From the NCBI RefSeq assembly GCF_014050145.1, contig NZ_JACFYF010000004.1, positions 1 through 64,000 of the forward strand: a DNA stretch of 64,000 nt, written 5' to 3'. A model generated the notes under the pieces. The model worked only from the letters and a program-made list of their open reading frames with translations. It was not told the DNA's origin and searched no databases. The translations under genes were made by a program, and so were the position numbers. This stretch comes from Vibrio marinisediminis. GTDB taxonomy: Bacteria; Pseudomonadota; Gammaproteobacteria; Enterobacterales; Vibrionaceae. Positions 29,032 through 39,847 of the stretch are shown here, in pieces (the first letter of the stretch is position 1; each line of letters opens with the position of its first letter).

Positions 29032-29758
29032 GGCATTGACCTACGACCAATACGGAAATCATAACAGCCAAAGAGTATTTCTTGAGAAATACTCTGTCCT
29101 TGTTAAACGTATTGCTCACCACTTGCTTGGCCGTTTGCCACCAAGTGTTTTGGTTGAAGATCTTATCCAAGCGGGAATGATTGGCCTTCTTGAAGCACAA
29201 AAGAATTACGATGGCAGCAAAGGGGCAAGTTTTGAGACCTATGCTGGAATACGCATTCGTGGCGCTATGCTTGACGACATCCGTCGTGGAGACTGGGTAC
29301 CACGTTCTGTACACAAACATAGCCGCGAAATTAATCAGGCTATCGCCATTCTTGAAGGTCAGCTAAATCGAGACCCCACAGATGCCGAAGTGGCGAACCA
29401 TGTGGGGATGTCGTTGGATCAGTACCATACCGTTTTAACTGATATCAACTGCTCTCGTTTGGTAGGGATTGAAGACTTAGGTGTCTCTGAAGATGTTATA
29501 ACTTCAGATGATACCGATGAAGAAAATGCACCTTTTCAAGGTGTTGCGGATGAATTTTTTAGAAAAGCTCTGGTAGAATCGATAAAATCACTACCAGAAC
29601 GAGAAGCCTTGGTTTTATCTCTTTACTATGACGAAGAGTTAAATTTGAAAGAAATCGGTGAGGTAATTGGGGTTAGCGAATCACGCGTTAGCCAAATACT
29701 AAGCCAATCAATGCAACGCCTACGTACTAAATTAAGTGCGTGGACAAACAATGACTAG
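29024..29758 (+). CDS. fliA: Flagellar sigma factor FliA (sigma-28)
   Basis: FliA directs transcription of late flagellar genes and is held by FlgM until the hook is complete. The 244-residue protein has region 2 (DLIQAGMIGLLEAQKNYDGS, then IRIRGAMLDDIRRGDWVPRS) and region 4 helix-turn-helix (LNLKEIGEVIGVSESRVSQI). I chose the GTG at 29024, which gives MNKALTYD and has GAGGG 8 bp upstream. A TTG at 29021 is possible. It overlaps flhG by 8 bp. Confidence 0.94.
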   Translation: MNKALTYDQYGNHNSQRVFLEKYSVLVKRIAHHLLGRLPPSVLVEDLIQAGMIGLLEAQKNYDGSKGASFETYAGIRIRGAMLDDIRRGDWVPRSVHKHSREINQAIAILEGQLNRDPTDAEVANHVGMSLDQYHTVLTDINCSRLVGIEDLGVSEDVITSDDTDEENAPFQGVADEFFRKALVESIKSLPEREALVLSLYYDEELNLKEIGEVIGVSESRVSQILSQSMQRLRTKLSAWTNND

Positions 29759-29791
29759 AAATCACTGACATCATAATCAGTGGAGGCAATT

Positions 29792-30172
29792 TTGAATAAA
29801 AACATGAAAATCTTGATTGTTGATGACTTTTCAACAATGCGCCGTATCGTTAAAAACCTACTTCGTGATTTGGGTTTTAATAACACCCAAGAAGCGGACG
29901 ATGGTTTAACTGCATTGCCTATGCTCAAGAAGGGCGATTTCGATTTTGTTGTTACAGACTGGAATATGCCTGGTATGCAAGGTATCGATTTGCTTAAGCA
30001 TATCCGTGCGGATCAAGAGTTGAAGCACCTACCAGTACTTATGATCACGGCTGAAGCTAAGCGTGAACAAATCATCGAGGCTGCTCAAGCTGGTGTAAAT
30101 GGCTATATCGTAAAACCATTTACCGCAGCAACGCTAAAAGAAAAGTTAGACAAAATTTTCGAGCGTTTATAG
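29792..30172 (+). CDS. cheY: Chemotaxis response regulator CheY
   Basis: Phosphorylated CheY binds the flagellar switch. The 126-residue single-domain receiver has the acidic pair D11-D12, phosphoacceptor D56 (VVTDWNMPG), the conserved Thr in MITAEA, and Lys in VKPF. It corresponds to CheY3, the motility-active CheY of V. cholerae, by cluster position. The TTG at 29792 has GGAGG five bases upstream. A GTG at 29780 would sit on that ribosome binding site. CACTGA/TCAGTG arms (29763-29782) form a hairpin just before the site. Confidence 0.93.
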   Translation: MNKNMKILIVDDFSTMRRIVKNLLRDLGFNNTQEADDGLTALPMLKKGDFDFVVTDWNMPGMQGIDLLKHIRADQELKHLPVLMITAEAKREQIIEAAQAGVNGYIVKPFTAATLKEKLDKIFERL

Positions 30173-30218
30173 TCAAATCGTTGACTATGTTGATTTGGGC
30201 GAACAAGGCCATTTAGGA

Positions 30219-30941
30219 ATGATTTCATTAGAACAGGCAAAACAACTCGTTGAGCTTTTGGAAAGTGGTAACCAACAAGCCGCAGATGACTTAGTAAAAG
30301 GCGTCTACGACATACCAAGTGAACCAATGCTGCAAGAGATTGGGGCATTGACTCGTGATTTGCATGAGTCGATCAAACAATTTCATCTTGATGAGCGTAT
30401 TTCACAACTTGCCAATGACGAAATCCCGGATGCCCGGGACCGCCTTCAATACGTTATTGAAAAAACTGAAGTTGCAGCCAATCAAACAATGGACGCAGTT
30501 GACCGCTGTATGCCAATCGCAGACAACTTACACGATGGTTTACTTCAAGTAAGACCACAGTGGAATGAGTTAATGCACGGCAAGATTGATTTGAGCGAGT
30601 TTAAAGCGCTTTGTCACCGCATCGACGACCTATTAGGGCATGTTGAGGGTAACAGTAGTGAATTGCGTAGCTTGCTTACGGATATTCTAATGGCTCAAGG
30701 TTTCCAAGACCTAACCGGACAAATAATCGGACGTGTTATTGAGCTAGTTAACGAAGTTGAAATGCGACTCGTTGATATTCTTACAGTTTTTGGTCAAAAT
30801 CAGTCGGAAGAAGACGAATCCAATAACAAGAAAAAAGCATCAACCGAAGCGGAAGGGCCGATTATTAATCCTCTTCAAAGGGATGATGCGGTTTCATCGC
30901 AAGACGAAGTAGATGATTTACTCTCCAGTCTTGGGTTTTAG
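30219..30941 (+). CDS. cheZ: CheY-P phosphatase CheZ
   Basis: CheZ dephosphorylates CheY. The 240-residue helical protein has the catalytic helix motif QGFQDLTGQ and the conserved C-terminal CheY-binding peptide DEVDDLLSSLGF. The ATG at 30219 (MISLEQAKQLVELL) gives the family-like start, though its ribosome binding site is poor. A TTG at 30195 would add eight residues. It starts 46 bp after cheY and ends 10 bp before cheA. Confidence 0.92.
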   Translation: MISLEQAKQLVELLESGNQQAADDLVKGVYDIPSEPMLQEIGALTRDLHESIKQFHLDERISQLANDEIPDARDRLQYVIEKTEVAANQTMDAVDRCMPIADNLHDGLLQVRPQWNELMHGKIDLSEFKALCHRIDDLLGHVEGNSSELRSLLTDILMAQGFQDLTGQIIGRVIELVNEVEMRLVDILTVFGQNQSEEDESNNKKKASTEAEGPIINPLQRDDAVSSQDEVDDLLSSLGF

Positions 30942-30951
30942 AGGTTAACTT

Positions 30952-33189
30952 ATGAGCTACGATTTAGACGAAGATATTCTTCAGGACTTTTTAGTTGAGG
31001 CGGGTGAAATTTTAGAGCTACTTTCTGAACAGTTAGTAGAGCTAGAAAACAACCCGAACGATAAGGATCTGCTCAACGCTATCTTCCGTGGTTTCCACAC
31101 GGTGAAAGGTGGAGCAGGCTTCTTAAGCCTCACTGAGCTTGTTGATACTTGTCATGGTGCGGAGAACGTGTTCGATATTCTTCGTAACGGACAACGTGAA
31201 GTGACCGCAAGTCTTATGGACACAATGCTTAAAGCGCTCGACACAGTTAACGAGCAGTTTAAAGCAGTACAAGATCTTGAGCAGATGGAAGCCGCTGATC
31301 AGTCACTTCTCGATGAACTTCATCGTCTAAGTAAACCGGCTTCTGAAGACGAAGCTGCAGTAGCGCCAGTTGAACCTGAAGTTATTATTGAACAACCGGC
31401 TCCCGTTATCGAAGCTGCTCCGGTTGTTGAGCAAAACAGCCAAGTCGATGCGGGCTCTATCGATGAAATTACTCAAGATGAATTTGAAAAATTACTTGAT
31501 GAATTACATGGTGTAGGCTCTGCGCCTAACGCTAGCGCTGCACCAGTAGCACCCGCACCTGCTGCGCCAGCACCATCATCAGCTCCCCAGTCATTTAGTG
31601 AATCTGGTGATATTACCGACGACGAATTTGAGAAGCTTCTTGATGAACTTCACGGTGTTGGTCATGCCCCTGGCAAACAAGAACCGGCACCTGTCGTTGC
31701 AGCCCCACAAGCTCCAGCGCCGAAAGCGGTAGCATCTGCTGGCGATGAAGACTTGATGTCTGACGATGAGTTTGAAAAGCTACTTGATCAACTGCATGGT
31801 CAAGGTAAAGGTCCAAGCATTGAAGAGTTGGACGCTGCCACTAAACCTGCCGCCGCTAATATTGCAGCGCCAGCCGCTCCAGCAGCGCCAGTTGTCGCAC
31901 CTGTAGCTGTTGCCGCGCCAGCCCCTGCGCCAGCGCCTGTGGTTGCACCAAAAGTTGAAGCTAAGGTGCCAGCAAAGAAAGACGCAGCGCCACCGGCTAA
32001 AAAACCTCAGGCAGAAGCGACAGTCCGTGTTGATACATCCACTCTTGATATCATCATGAATATGGTGGGTGAGCTGGTACTGGTTCGTAACCGTTTGATC
32101 AGCCTTGGTCTGAATAGCAACGACGAAGAGATGTCTAAAGCTGTTTCTAACTTGGATGTGGTGACTGCCGATCTGCAAGGCGCGGTAATGAAAACGCGCA
32201 TGCAACCAATTAAGAAAGTATTTGGTCGCTTCCCTCGCGTGGTACGTGATCTAGCGAGAAGCTTGAACAAAGACATCACACTAGAGATGCGTGGTGAAGA
32301 TACTGACTTAGATAAAAACCTCGTTGAAGCACTTGCCGATCCATTGATTCACTTAGTCCGTAACTCGGTTGACCATGGTATCGAAATGCCAGAAGACCGC
32401 GTCAAAGCAGGTAAATCACGCACAGGTAAAGTGATTCTGTCGGCGGCACAAGAAGGCGACCACATTGAGTTGGCTATCGTTGACGATGGCGGCGGTATGG
32501 ACCCAGACGTGCTACGTGGTATCGCCGTTAAACGTGGCATGATGGATGAAGATGCCGCTTCTCGTCTAACTGACAAAGAATGCTTCAATCTTATCTTTAT
32601 GCCGGGCTTCTCCAGTAAAGAGAAGATCTCAGATATTTCAGGTCGTGGTGTTGGTATGGACGTTGTGAAGACAGCGATCAATACCCTAAATGGCTCGATT
32701 GATATTGATTCAGAGATGGGCAAAGGAACGCAAATCTCAATCAAAGTACCATTAACGCTCGCAATTCTACCAACGCTTATGGTTGGTGTTGGCGGTAATC
32801 CATTCGCACTGCCATTGGCAAGCGTGAATGAGATTTTCCACTTGGATTTAAGTCGTACAAACGTAGTTGATGGTCAGTTAACGATTATTGTCCGTGATAA
32901 GTCTATCCCATTGTTCTACTTACAGAACTGGTTGGCTCCTCGCTCTGCAGCGGTTGAACAACGTAAAGGGCACGGTCATGTCGTGATTGTACAGTTGGGA
33001 AGCCAACGTGTCGGTTTTGTTGTTGATACCCTTATTGGGCAAGAAGAAGTGGTTATCAAACCATTAGATAACTTGCTGCAAGGCACACCGGGTATGGCGG
33101 GTGCAACTATCACAAGTGATGGTCATATTGCCCTGATTTTAGATGTTCAAAACCTATTGAAACGTTACGCAGCTGCATCACGAATCTAA
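30952..33189 (+). CDS. cheA: Chemotaxis histidine kinase CheA
   Basis: CheA phosphorylates CheY and CheB in response to receptors. The 745-residue protein has the P1 Hpt domain with phosphorylated H49 (FRGFHTVKGGAGF). A long Ala/Pro linker (about 125-355) follows, then P3 dimerisation, P4 ATPase (HLVRNSVDHG, DDGGGMD, GRGVGMDVV) and the P5 CheW-like domain. The linker carries three copies of DEFEKLLDELHG or a close variant, and no recognisable P2 domain. In Vibrio this linker includes the region that ParP binds for polar localisation. Confidence 0.96.
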   Translation: MSYDLDEDILQDFLVEAGEILELLSEQLVELENNPNDKDLLNAIFRGFHTVKGGAGFLSLTELVDTCHGAENVFDILRNGQREVTASLMDTMLKALDTVNEQFKAVQDLEQMEAADQSLLDELHRLSKPASEDEAAVAPVEPEVIIEQPAPVIEAAPVVEQNSQVDAGSIDEITQDEFEKLLDELHGVGSAPNASAAPVAPAPAAPAPSSAPQSFSESGDITDDEFEKLLDELHGVGHAPGKQEPAPVVAAPQAPAPKAVASAGDEDLMSDDEFEKLLDQLHGQGKGPSIEELDAATKPAAANIAAPAAPAAPVVAPVAVAAPAPAPAPVVAPKVEAKVPAKKDAAPPAKKPQAEATVRVDTSTLDIIMNMVGELVLVRNRLISLGLNSNDEEMSKAVSNLDVVTADLQGAVMKTRMQPIKKVFGRFPRVVRDLARSLNKDITLEMRGEDTDLDKNLVEALADPLIHLVRNSVDHGIEMPEDRVKAGKSRTGKVILSAAQEGDHIELAIVDDGGGMDPDVLRGIAVKRGMMDEDAASRLTDKECFNLIFMPGFSSKEKISDISGRGVGMDVVKTAINTLNGSIDIDSEMGKGTQISIKVPLTLAILPTLMVGVGGNPFALPLASVNEIFHLDLSRTNVVDGQLTIIVRDKSIPLFYLQNWLAPRSAAVEQRKGHGHVVIVQLGSQRVGFVVDTLIGQEEVVIKPLDNLLQGTPGMAGATITSDGHIALILDVQNLLKRYAAASRI

Positions 33190-33214
33190 TCGTTAAATAT
33201 TAAAAAGGAAGAAC

Positions 33215-34345
33215 ATGGCAATACGAGTTTTAGTAGTTGACGATTCAAGCTTTTTCCGTCGCCGAGTGAGTGAGATTATTAATTCAGACGCTCGATTAGA
33301 AGTGGTTGATATCGCGACTAACGGCAGAGAAGCGGTAGAAAAAGCACTGAAAATCAAACCAGATGTCATCACTATGGATATCGAAATGCCAATCATGGAC
33401 GGTATAACAGCCGTTCGTGAAATTATGGCATCGCATCCGATTCCGATTTTGATGTTCTCATCGTTGACTCATGATGGCGCTAAAGCAACATTAGATGCAT
33501 TAGACGCTGGTGCCTTGGATTTCTTGCCGAAGAAGTTTGAAGATATTGCTCGTAATCGTGATGAAGCGGTAAGCTTATTGCAACAACGAGTGATACAGAT
33601 TGCTTCACGACGTGGCGGTATGCGTCGCCCAGTGGCACCTCGTGTCGCTCCAGCGACCACGCCTGTTGAAAGAGCGAGCACAAGACCAGCTTTAGGCTCT
33701 TTGCAACGCCCTGCGGCGCCGGTTGCACGCCCAGCGGCAGCAGCTGCACGCTTTAAAGCGACAGGTAAAAAATACCAGTTAACCGCAATTGGCACCTCTA
33801 CAGGTGGTCCTGTTGCGTTGCAGAAAATATTAACCAAGTTGCCAGCTCACTATCCGCATCCTATTTTGCTGATCCAACATATGCCAGCTACGTTTACGGC
33901 GGCATTTGCTAGTCGTTTGAATTCACTGTGTAAGATTCAAGTGAAAGAAGCGGCTGATGGCGATGTGTTGCAACCGGGCGTTGCATATTTAGCGCCAGGC
34001 GGTAAGCAAATGATGGTCGAAGGGCGTCCCGGTAGTGCTAAATTGCGCATTATCGACGGTGGTGACCGCATGAACTACAAGCCGTGCGTTGATGTGACAT
34101 TTGGTAGCGCAGCAAAAATTTACGGCGACAAAGTACTTTCTATGGTGCTGACCGGCATGGGTGCCGATGGTCGTGAAGGTGCTCGTATGCTGAAAAACGC
34201 CGGAGCCACTATCTGGGCTCAAGACGAAGAAAGCTGTGTTGTATATGGTATGCCTCAAGCAGTGGCAAAAGAGGGTATTTCGACAGAAGACCTGCCTTTA
34301 GAGCGAATTGCTGAACGTATGCTAGTAGAAGTAAGCCTAGCGTAG
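33215..34345 (+). CDS. cheB: Protein-glutamate methylesterase/deamidase CheB
   Basis: CheB removes methyl groups from chemoreceptors during adaptation. The 376-residue protein has an N-terminal receiver (D10, phosphoacceptor D55 in ITMDIEMP). An Ala/Pro/Arg-rich linker (about 130-180) leads to the methylesterase domain with the catalytic Ser in GTSTGGP, His in LIQHMP and Asp in GMGADG. Full length. cheR is not in this cluster. Confidence 0.96.
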   Translation: MAIRVLVVDDSSFFRRRVSEIINSDARLEVVDIATNGREAVEKALKIKPDVITMDIEMPIMDGITAVREIMASHPIPILMFSSLTHDGAKATLDALDAGALDFLPKKFEDIARNRDEAVSLLQQRVIQIASRRGGMRRPVAPRVAPATTPVERASTRPALGSLQRPAAPVARPAAAAARFKATGKKYQLTAIGTSTGGPVALQKILTKLPAHYPHPILLIQHMPATFTAAFASRLNSLCKIQVKEAADGDVLQPGVAYLAPGGKQMMVEGRPGSAKLRIIDGGDRMNYKPCVDVTFGSAAKIYGDKVLSMVLTGMGADGREGARMLKNAGATIWAQDEESCVVYGMPQAVAKEGISTEDLPLERIAERMLVEVSLA

Positions 34346-34355
34346 AGGTAAGGCA

Positions 34356-35124
34356 ATGATTGTTTGGAGTATTGCAAATCAAAAAGGCGGTGTTGGTAAA
34401 ACGACAACAACCATCACGCTCGCCGGTTTGCTCAGCAAGCAAGGTAAGAAAGTATTGTTGGTCGATACAGACCCGCACGGCTCTCTTACGACGTACTTGG
34501 GTTTCGACTCAGACAACGTGCCATCAAGCTTGTTTGATCTATTTCAGATCAAGGAATTTACCGAAAACACGGTGATGCCGCTGGTTATGGACAGTGATAT
34601 TCCGGGAATTGATATTATTCCGGCTCACATGTCATTGGCGACGCTCGATCGTGTCATGGGAAATCGTAGTGGTATGGGATTGATACTAAAGCGCGCACTA
34701 ATGGCGATCAAAGATCGCTATGACTACGTGTTGATCGATTGCCCGCCTATCCTTGGTGTGATGATGGTGAATGCTCTTGCCGCCAGTAATCGAATCCTGA
34801 TTCCTGTCCAAACTGAATTCTTGGCGATGAAAGGTTTGGAGCGTATGGTTCGTACGCTGGCGATTATGCAAAAATCACGTAGTAAACCGTTTAAAGTAAC
34901 AATCGTACCTACGATGTACGACAAGCGAACCCGCGCGTCGTTACAAACATTGCAGCAACTTAAAAAAGATTACCCTAACCAGGTTTGGTCTTCTGCCGTT
35001 CCGATTGATACCAAATTTAGAGACGCGAGTTTAAAGCATCTACCTGTATCGCATTTTGCCTCAGGTAGCCGTGGTGTGTTTGCTTACAAACAGTTATTGC
35101 TTCATCTAGAGAGGCTAGCGATTG

Positions 35125-35132
<8 letters not shown>
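34356..35132 (+). CDS. parC: ParA-like ATPase ParC, polar positioning of chemotaxis arrays
   Basis: This 258-residue MinD/ParA ATPase has Walker [11 protein letters not shown] near the N-terminus (about residues 9-18) and the switch region [13 protein letters not shown]. In Vibrio, ParC is recruited to the pole by HubP and ensures that each daughter inherits a chemotaxis array. It is unrelated to topoisomerase IV ParC, which shares the symbol. It overlaps parP by 8 bp. Confidence 0.93.
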
Positions 35133-36252
<1,120 letters not shown>

Positions 36253-36286
36253 AAATGTGCCCTTACAGGCTTAGAGAGGAAAAGGT

Positions 36287-36781
36287 ATGTCTCATACTAG
36301 CGAAGTAGAAATGAGAAAAGAACAGTCAAATGACGAAGTACTTCAGTGGGTGACGTTCCAGTTAGAAGAAGAAACTTACGGCATTAATGTAATGCAAGTT
36401 CGAGAAGTTCTTCGCTATACGGAAATCGCTCCTGTACCGGGTGCGCCTGACTATGTTCTAGGCATCATCAACCTTCGTGGCAACGTAGTGACAGTGATTG
36501 ATACTCGCTCACGCTTTGGCTTGATGGAAGGCGAAATCACAGATAATACTCGTATTATTGTTATTGAATCAGAGCATCAAGTGATTGGTATCTTAGTCGA
36601 TAGCGTTGCGGAAGTGGTTTACCTACGTTCGTCTGAAATTGATACCACACCAAGTGTTGGTACGGATGAAAGTGCTAAGTTTATTCAAGGTGTAAGTAAC
36701 CGCGAAGGTAAACTTCTAATCTTGGTTGACCTGAATAAACTACTATCTGATGACGAATGGGATGAGATGGCTCATCTATAA
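36287..36781 (+). CDS. cheW: Chemotaxis coupling protein CheW
   Basis: CheW couples chemoreceptors to the CheA P5 domain. The 164-residue protein has the two SH3-like lobes and the typical segments EEETYGINVMQVREVLRY and GIINLRGNVVTVIDTR. An AGAGAGGAAAAGG ribosome binding site precedes the ATG. The stop overlaps the start of the next gene by one base (TAATG). Confidence 0.95.
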   Translation: MSHTSEVEMRKEQSNDEVLQWVTFQLEEETYGINVMQVREVLRYTEIAPVPGAPDYVLGIINLRGNVVTVIDTRSRFGLMEGEITDNTRIIVIESEHQVIGILVDSVAEVVYLRSSEIDTTPSVGTDESAKFIQGVSNREGKLLILVDLNKLLSDDEWDEMAHL

Positions 36782-37263
36782 TGGATACTAGCTGGATGTT
36801 TAATGCTCCTGTTATTGCAGGAGCGGTTGCGTTTTTATTGCTTGTGTTTCTTCTAAGCGTGTTACGTATGAAGCAAACACAGCGTCAGGCAGCTGAAGCG
36901 TCTCGTCAGCAGCACCGTCATTTAGACCGTGAACTCCAAAAAGCCAATAAACAGCTTTTAGAAGTTCGTTCAGTGGTGATTGGATTGGGTCAAAAAGTCA
37001 GTGAGCAAGAAGATATTATCCAGCATCTTGTTGGACGTATTAAAGATCTTGAGCAAGCTGATGGCGACGGTCGCCTCTATTCTCGTGCAACAAAGATGGT
37101 CCAGTTAGGTGCTGATTTAAACGAGCTTATTGAAGAGTGTGAACTGCCAAAAGCAGAAGCAGAACTTATGATGTCGCTACAGAATAAGTTGGCTGGTCGA
37201 GAAAAGATCCCTCCTCTAGAAGGTATGCCCGAGCAACGTTCAAAGCATCGTCGCACTAGATAA
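36781..37263 (+). CDS. DUF2802 membrane-anchored coiled-coil protein
   Basis: The 160-residue protein has one N-terminal transmembrane helix (about residues 8-28), a coiled coil (about 30-100, rich in Gln, Lys and Arg), and a C-terminal conserved helix (LNELIEECELPKAEAELMMS) characteristic of DUF2802. Its function is unknown. Its fixed place at the end of the Vibrio flagellar-chemotaxis operon, coupled to cheW, suggests a motility or array role, but nothing in the sequence proves it. Confidence 0.8.
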   Translation: MDTSWMFNAPVIAGAVAFLLLVFLLSVLRMKQTQRQAAEASRQQHRHLDRELQKANKQLLEVRSVVIGLGQKVSEQEDIIQHLVGRIKDLEQADGDGRLYSRATKMVQLGADLNELIEECELPKAEAELMMSLQNKLAGREKIPPLEGMPEQRSKHRRTR

Positions 37264-37272
37264 CAATATTTG

Positions 37273-37300
37273 AAAAAGGATGCTATATGCATCCTTTTTT
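37273..37300 (+). terminator. Terminator of the flagellar/chemotaxis operon
   Basis: AAAAAGGATGC, TATAT loop, GCATCCTTTTTT, 10 bp after the DUF2802 gene. Confidence 0.92.
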
Positions 37301-37431
37301 GTCCTTTCTTACTTGGCATTTATTGCTAAATATTTCTATTTGTGAACGCTTAGTGTGAGTTAATGCATGATGTGGTGAATTATTAACAACTTCTTACGTA
37401 GTTTCGTGACTCGTAAAGCTCATTCACTATG

Positions 37432-37460
37432 TTGTAGAAAAACGGCTGTGGTAATATAAA
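37432..37460 (+). promoter_or_regulatory. Sigma-70 promoter candidate for ccmA
   Basis: TTGTAG (37432-37437), 17-bp spacer, TATAAA (37455-37460), 26 bp before the ccmA ATG. It is the only good match in the 180 bp between the upstream terminator and ccmA. Confidence 0.55.
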
Positions 37461-37486
37461 CGTCTAAGTTTTAATAGTGGTTGCCA

Positions 37487-38107
37487 ATGCTAGAAGTAAA
37501 ACAATTAACTGCAATTCGTGACGAAAGAATTTTGTTCGAGTCCCTCTCTTTTTCGATAGATAGTGGTGAGTTGGTACAAATTGAAGGTCGCAATGGTACG
37601 GGTAAAACAACGCTATTACGTATTGTCGCGGGTATAGGCGAGCGTGATGATGGTGAAATCTTCTGGAATGGGGATAACATCCAATCTAACCGCGATAATT
37701 ACCATCAGGATTTATTATTTCTTGGGCATCAAACCGGGGTTAAGCGAGAGCTAACCGCCTACGAAAATCTACGTTTTTACGTTTCCGTTCATAACAATCA
37801 GTCGGCAGACAAAGAGACGATTTATCAAGCATTAGTTAAAGTTGGTCTTGCCGGTCGAGAAGATGTCCCAGTCGCTCAATTATCTGCTGGGCAGCAACGC
37901 CGTGTTGCGTTGGCGCGCCTTTGGTTGAGTGATCATAAATTGTGGATACTTGATGAACCATTGACTGCAATTGATAAGCAAGGGGTGAAGGTTTTAGAAG
38001 CCTTATTCCTCAGTCATGCAGAGCAGGGCGGCATTGTTGTACTAACAACACACCAAGATATGTTTGCTGACAATTCTAAATTACGAAAAATCAAACTAGG
38101 TGGTTAA
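37487..38107 (+). CDS. ccmA: Heme exporter ATP-binding protein CcmA
   Basis: CcmA is the ATPase of the CcmABCD complex, which releases holo-CcmE for cytochrome c maturation. The 206-residue protein has Walker [10 protein letters not shown], signature LSAGQQRR and Walker B LWILDEP. I chose the ATG at 37487 ([10 protein letters not shown]). A TTG at 37481 would add two residues. It is the first gene of the complete ccmABCDEFGHI operon. Confidence 0.95.
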   Translation: MLEVKQLTAIRDERILFESLSFSIDSGELVQIEGRNGTGKTTLLRIVAGIGERDDGEIFWNGDNIQSNRDNYHQDLLFLGHQTGVKRELTAYENLRFYVSVHNNQSADKETIYQALVKVGLAGREDVPVAQLSAGQQRRVALARLWLSDHKLWILDEPLTAIDKQGVKVLEALFLSHAEQGGIVVLTTHQDMFADNSKLRKIKLGG

Positions 38108-38109
38108 TC

Positions 38110-38778
38110 GTGCTTGCCTTAATGAATAATATCGTTCGACGCGAACTGTTGATTGCCTACCGAAGACAAGCGGATATCTTTAATCCACTTTGGTTTTTCA
38201 TCATCGTTATTACCTTATTCCCTCTCAGTATTGGTCCTGAGCCAAATCTACTGGCGCGTATTGCTGCAGGTATCGTTTGGGTGGCGGCATTGCTATCGGC
38301 TTTGCTCTCTTTAGAACGATTATTCAGAGATGACTACCAAGATGGTGCACTCGAGCAAATGATGTTACTACCGATTCCTTTGCCTTTGGTGGTGATGTCA
38401 AAAGTGATTGCTCATTGGCTGCTAACAGGGTTACCGTTGATCATTATCAGCCCATTATTAGCCGTGCTATTGTCGTTAGATTTTAACACTTGGCTGGCGG
38501 TGCTATTAACTTTATTAGTGGGCACTCCTACCTTGAGTTTTATTGGTGCAATTGGTGTTGCACTGACTGTTGGGTTGCAAAAGGGCGGGGTATTACTAAG
38601 TTTACTTATTCTCCCGCTCTACATACCAATTCTAATATTTGCTACGTCCGCGATTGATGCTGCCTCATTGGGCATGGCGTACAACGGGCAACTTGCAGTA
38701 TTAGGCGCAATGTTTATGGGGGCATTAACGTTAACACCGTTCGCGATTAGTGCCGCATTGCGAGTAAGTGTTAATTAG
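38110..38778 (+). CDS. ccmB: Heme exporter protein CcmB
   Basis: CcmB is the membrane subunit paired with CcmA. The 222-residue protein has six predicted membrane helices and the family motifs FFIIVITLFPLSIGPE and LERLFRDDYQDGALEQ. The start is probably the GTG at 38110, 2 bp after ccmA. An ATG at 38122 (MNNIVRREL) is an alternative. Confidence 0.94.
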   Translation: MLALMNNIVRRELLIAYRRQADIFNPLWFFIIVITLFPLSIGPEPNLLARIAAGIVWVAALLSALLSLERLFRDDYQDGALEQMMLLPIPLPLVVMSKVIAHWLLTGLPLIIISPLLAVLLSLDFNTWLAVLLTLLVGTPTLSFIGAIGVALTVGLQKGGVLLSLLILPLYIPILIFATSAIDAASLGMAYNGQLAVLGAMFMGALTLTPFAISAALRVSVN

Positions 38779-38884
38779 TTGTTTTTGATCAAGCACGAAA
38801 AATTCCCAGTATATAAATTACAACACTATTAAAAACCGAGAGAATGACAACTCGGTAATAAATGAAGTAAGAGTGAGACCGACA

Positions 38885-39637
38885 ATGTGGAAATGGCTCC
38901 ATCCATACGCAAAACCTGAGGCAGCTTACCGCCTATGTGGCAAGTTGTTACCATGGTTTGCTATTTTAGCCTTTGCCTGCCTATCAATCGGCACCGTTTG
39001 GGGGTTAGCATTCGCGCCGTCCGATTACCAGCAAGGTGATAGCTTCAGAATCATATATATCCATGTACCGTCTGCTATCTGGTCAATGGGTGCTTATATG
39101 TCTATGGCTATTGCTGCCTTTATTGGTTTGGTTTGGCAAATTCGTATTTCAGATATGGCGGCACTCGCCATGGCACCGATTGGTGCGGTGTTTACCTTTA
39201 TTGCCCTTTTAACCGGTGCTGTATGGGGAAAACCTATGTGGGGTGCTTGGTGGGTATGGGATGCTCGCTTGACGTCAGAGCTGATCCTGCTATTTCTCTA
39301 TCTCGGTGTTATTGCCCTTTATCATGCATTTGATGACCAAAAAACCGCAGCAAAAGCGGCAGGTATTTTGGCACTTGTTGGTGTGATTAACTTACCGATT
39401 ATTCATTTCTCTGTTGAATGGTGGAATACGCTGCATCAAGGTGCAACGATTACCAAATTCGATCAGCCATCAATTTCAAACGACATGCTTTGGCCACTGT
39501 TGCTGAATATTTTTGGATTTGCATTCTTCTTCGGAGCCGTCACTTTGATCCGCTTACGAAATGAAATTATCAGCAAAGAAAGCCATCGCCCTTGGGTGAT
39601 TGAAATGTCCGCTCGTCTTACTCAAAAGGGGAACTAA
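38885..39637 (+). CDS. ccmC: Heme lyase/exporter protein CcmC
   Basis: CcmC transfers heme to the CcmE histidine. The 250-residue protein has six membrane helices, the tryptophan-rich heme-handling motif (WGAWWVWDARLTS), and flanking histidines, including IYIHVPSA. I chose the ATG at 38885. A GTG at 38873 would add four residues. A 106-bp gap separates it from ccmB, with a small CCGAG/CTCGG hairpin but no U-tract. Confidence 0.94.
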   Translation: MWKWLHPYAKPEAAYRLCGKLLPWFAILAFACLSIGTVWGLAFAPSDYQQGDSFRIIYIHVPSAIWSMGAYMSMAIAAFIGLVWQIRISDMAALAMAPIGAVFTFIALLTGAVWGKPMWGAWWVWDARLTSELILLFLYLGVIALYHAFDDQKTAAKAAGILALVGVINLPIIHFSVEWWNTLHQGATITKFDQPSISNDMLWPLLLNIFGFAFFFGAVTLIRLRNEIISKESHRPWVIEMSARLTQKGN

Positions 39638-39640
39638 TCG

Positions 39641-39847
39641 ATGCATTTTGAATCTTTGAGTGATTTTTTTGCTATGGGTGGCTATGCAGGTTACGTGTGG
39701 AGCGCATTCGGCATTACCTTTTTCGTGATGATTGCTTTGCTAATTAGCAGCGTTCGTCGTCATAAATCTCTACTTATTGCAGTTCAAGATAAAGTGGCTC
39801 GTCAAGCTCGAATTGATGCCGCTAAGAATTTGGAGAACACTCTATGA
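39641..39847 (+). CDS. ccmD: Heme exporter protein CcmD
   Basis: The 68-residue protein has one transmembrane helix (about residues 14-38), then a basic cytoplasmic tail. CcmD is needed to release holo-CcmE from CcmABC. The N-terminal [16 protein letters not shown] segment is typical. Its end overlaps the ccmE start by 4 bp (ATGA). Confidence 0.92.
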   Translation: MHFESLSDFFAMGGYAGYVWSAFGITFFVMIALLISSVRRHKSLLIAVQDKVARQARIDAAKNLENTL

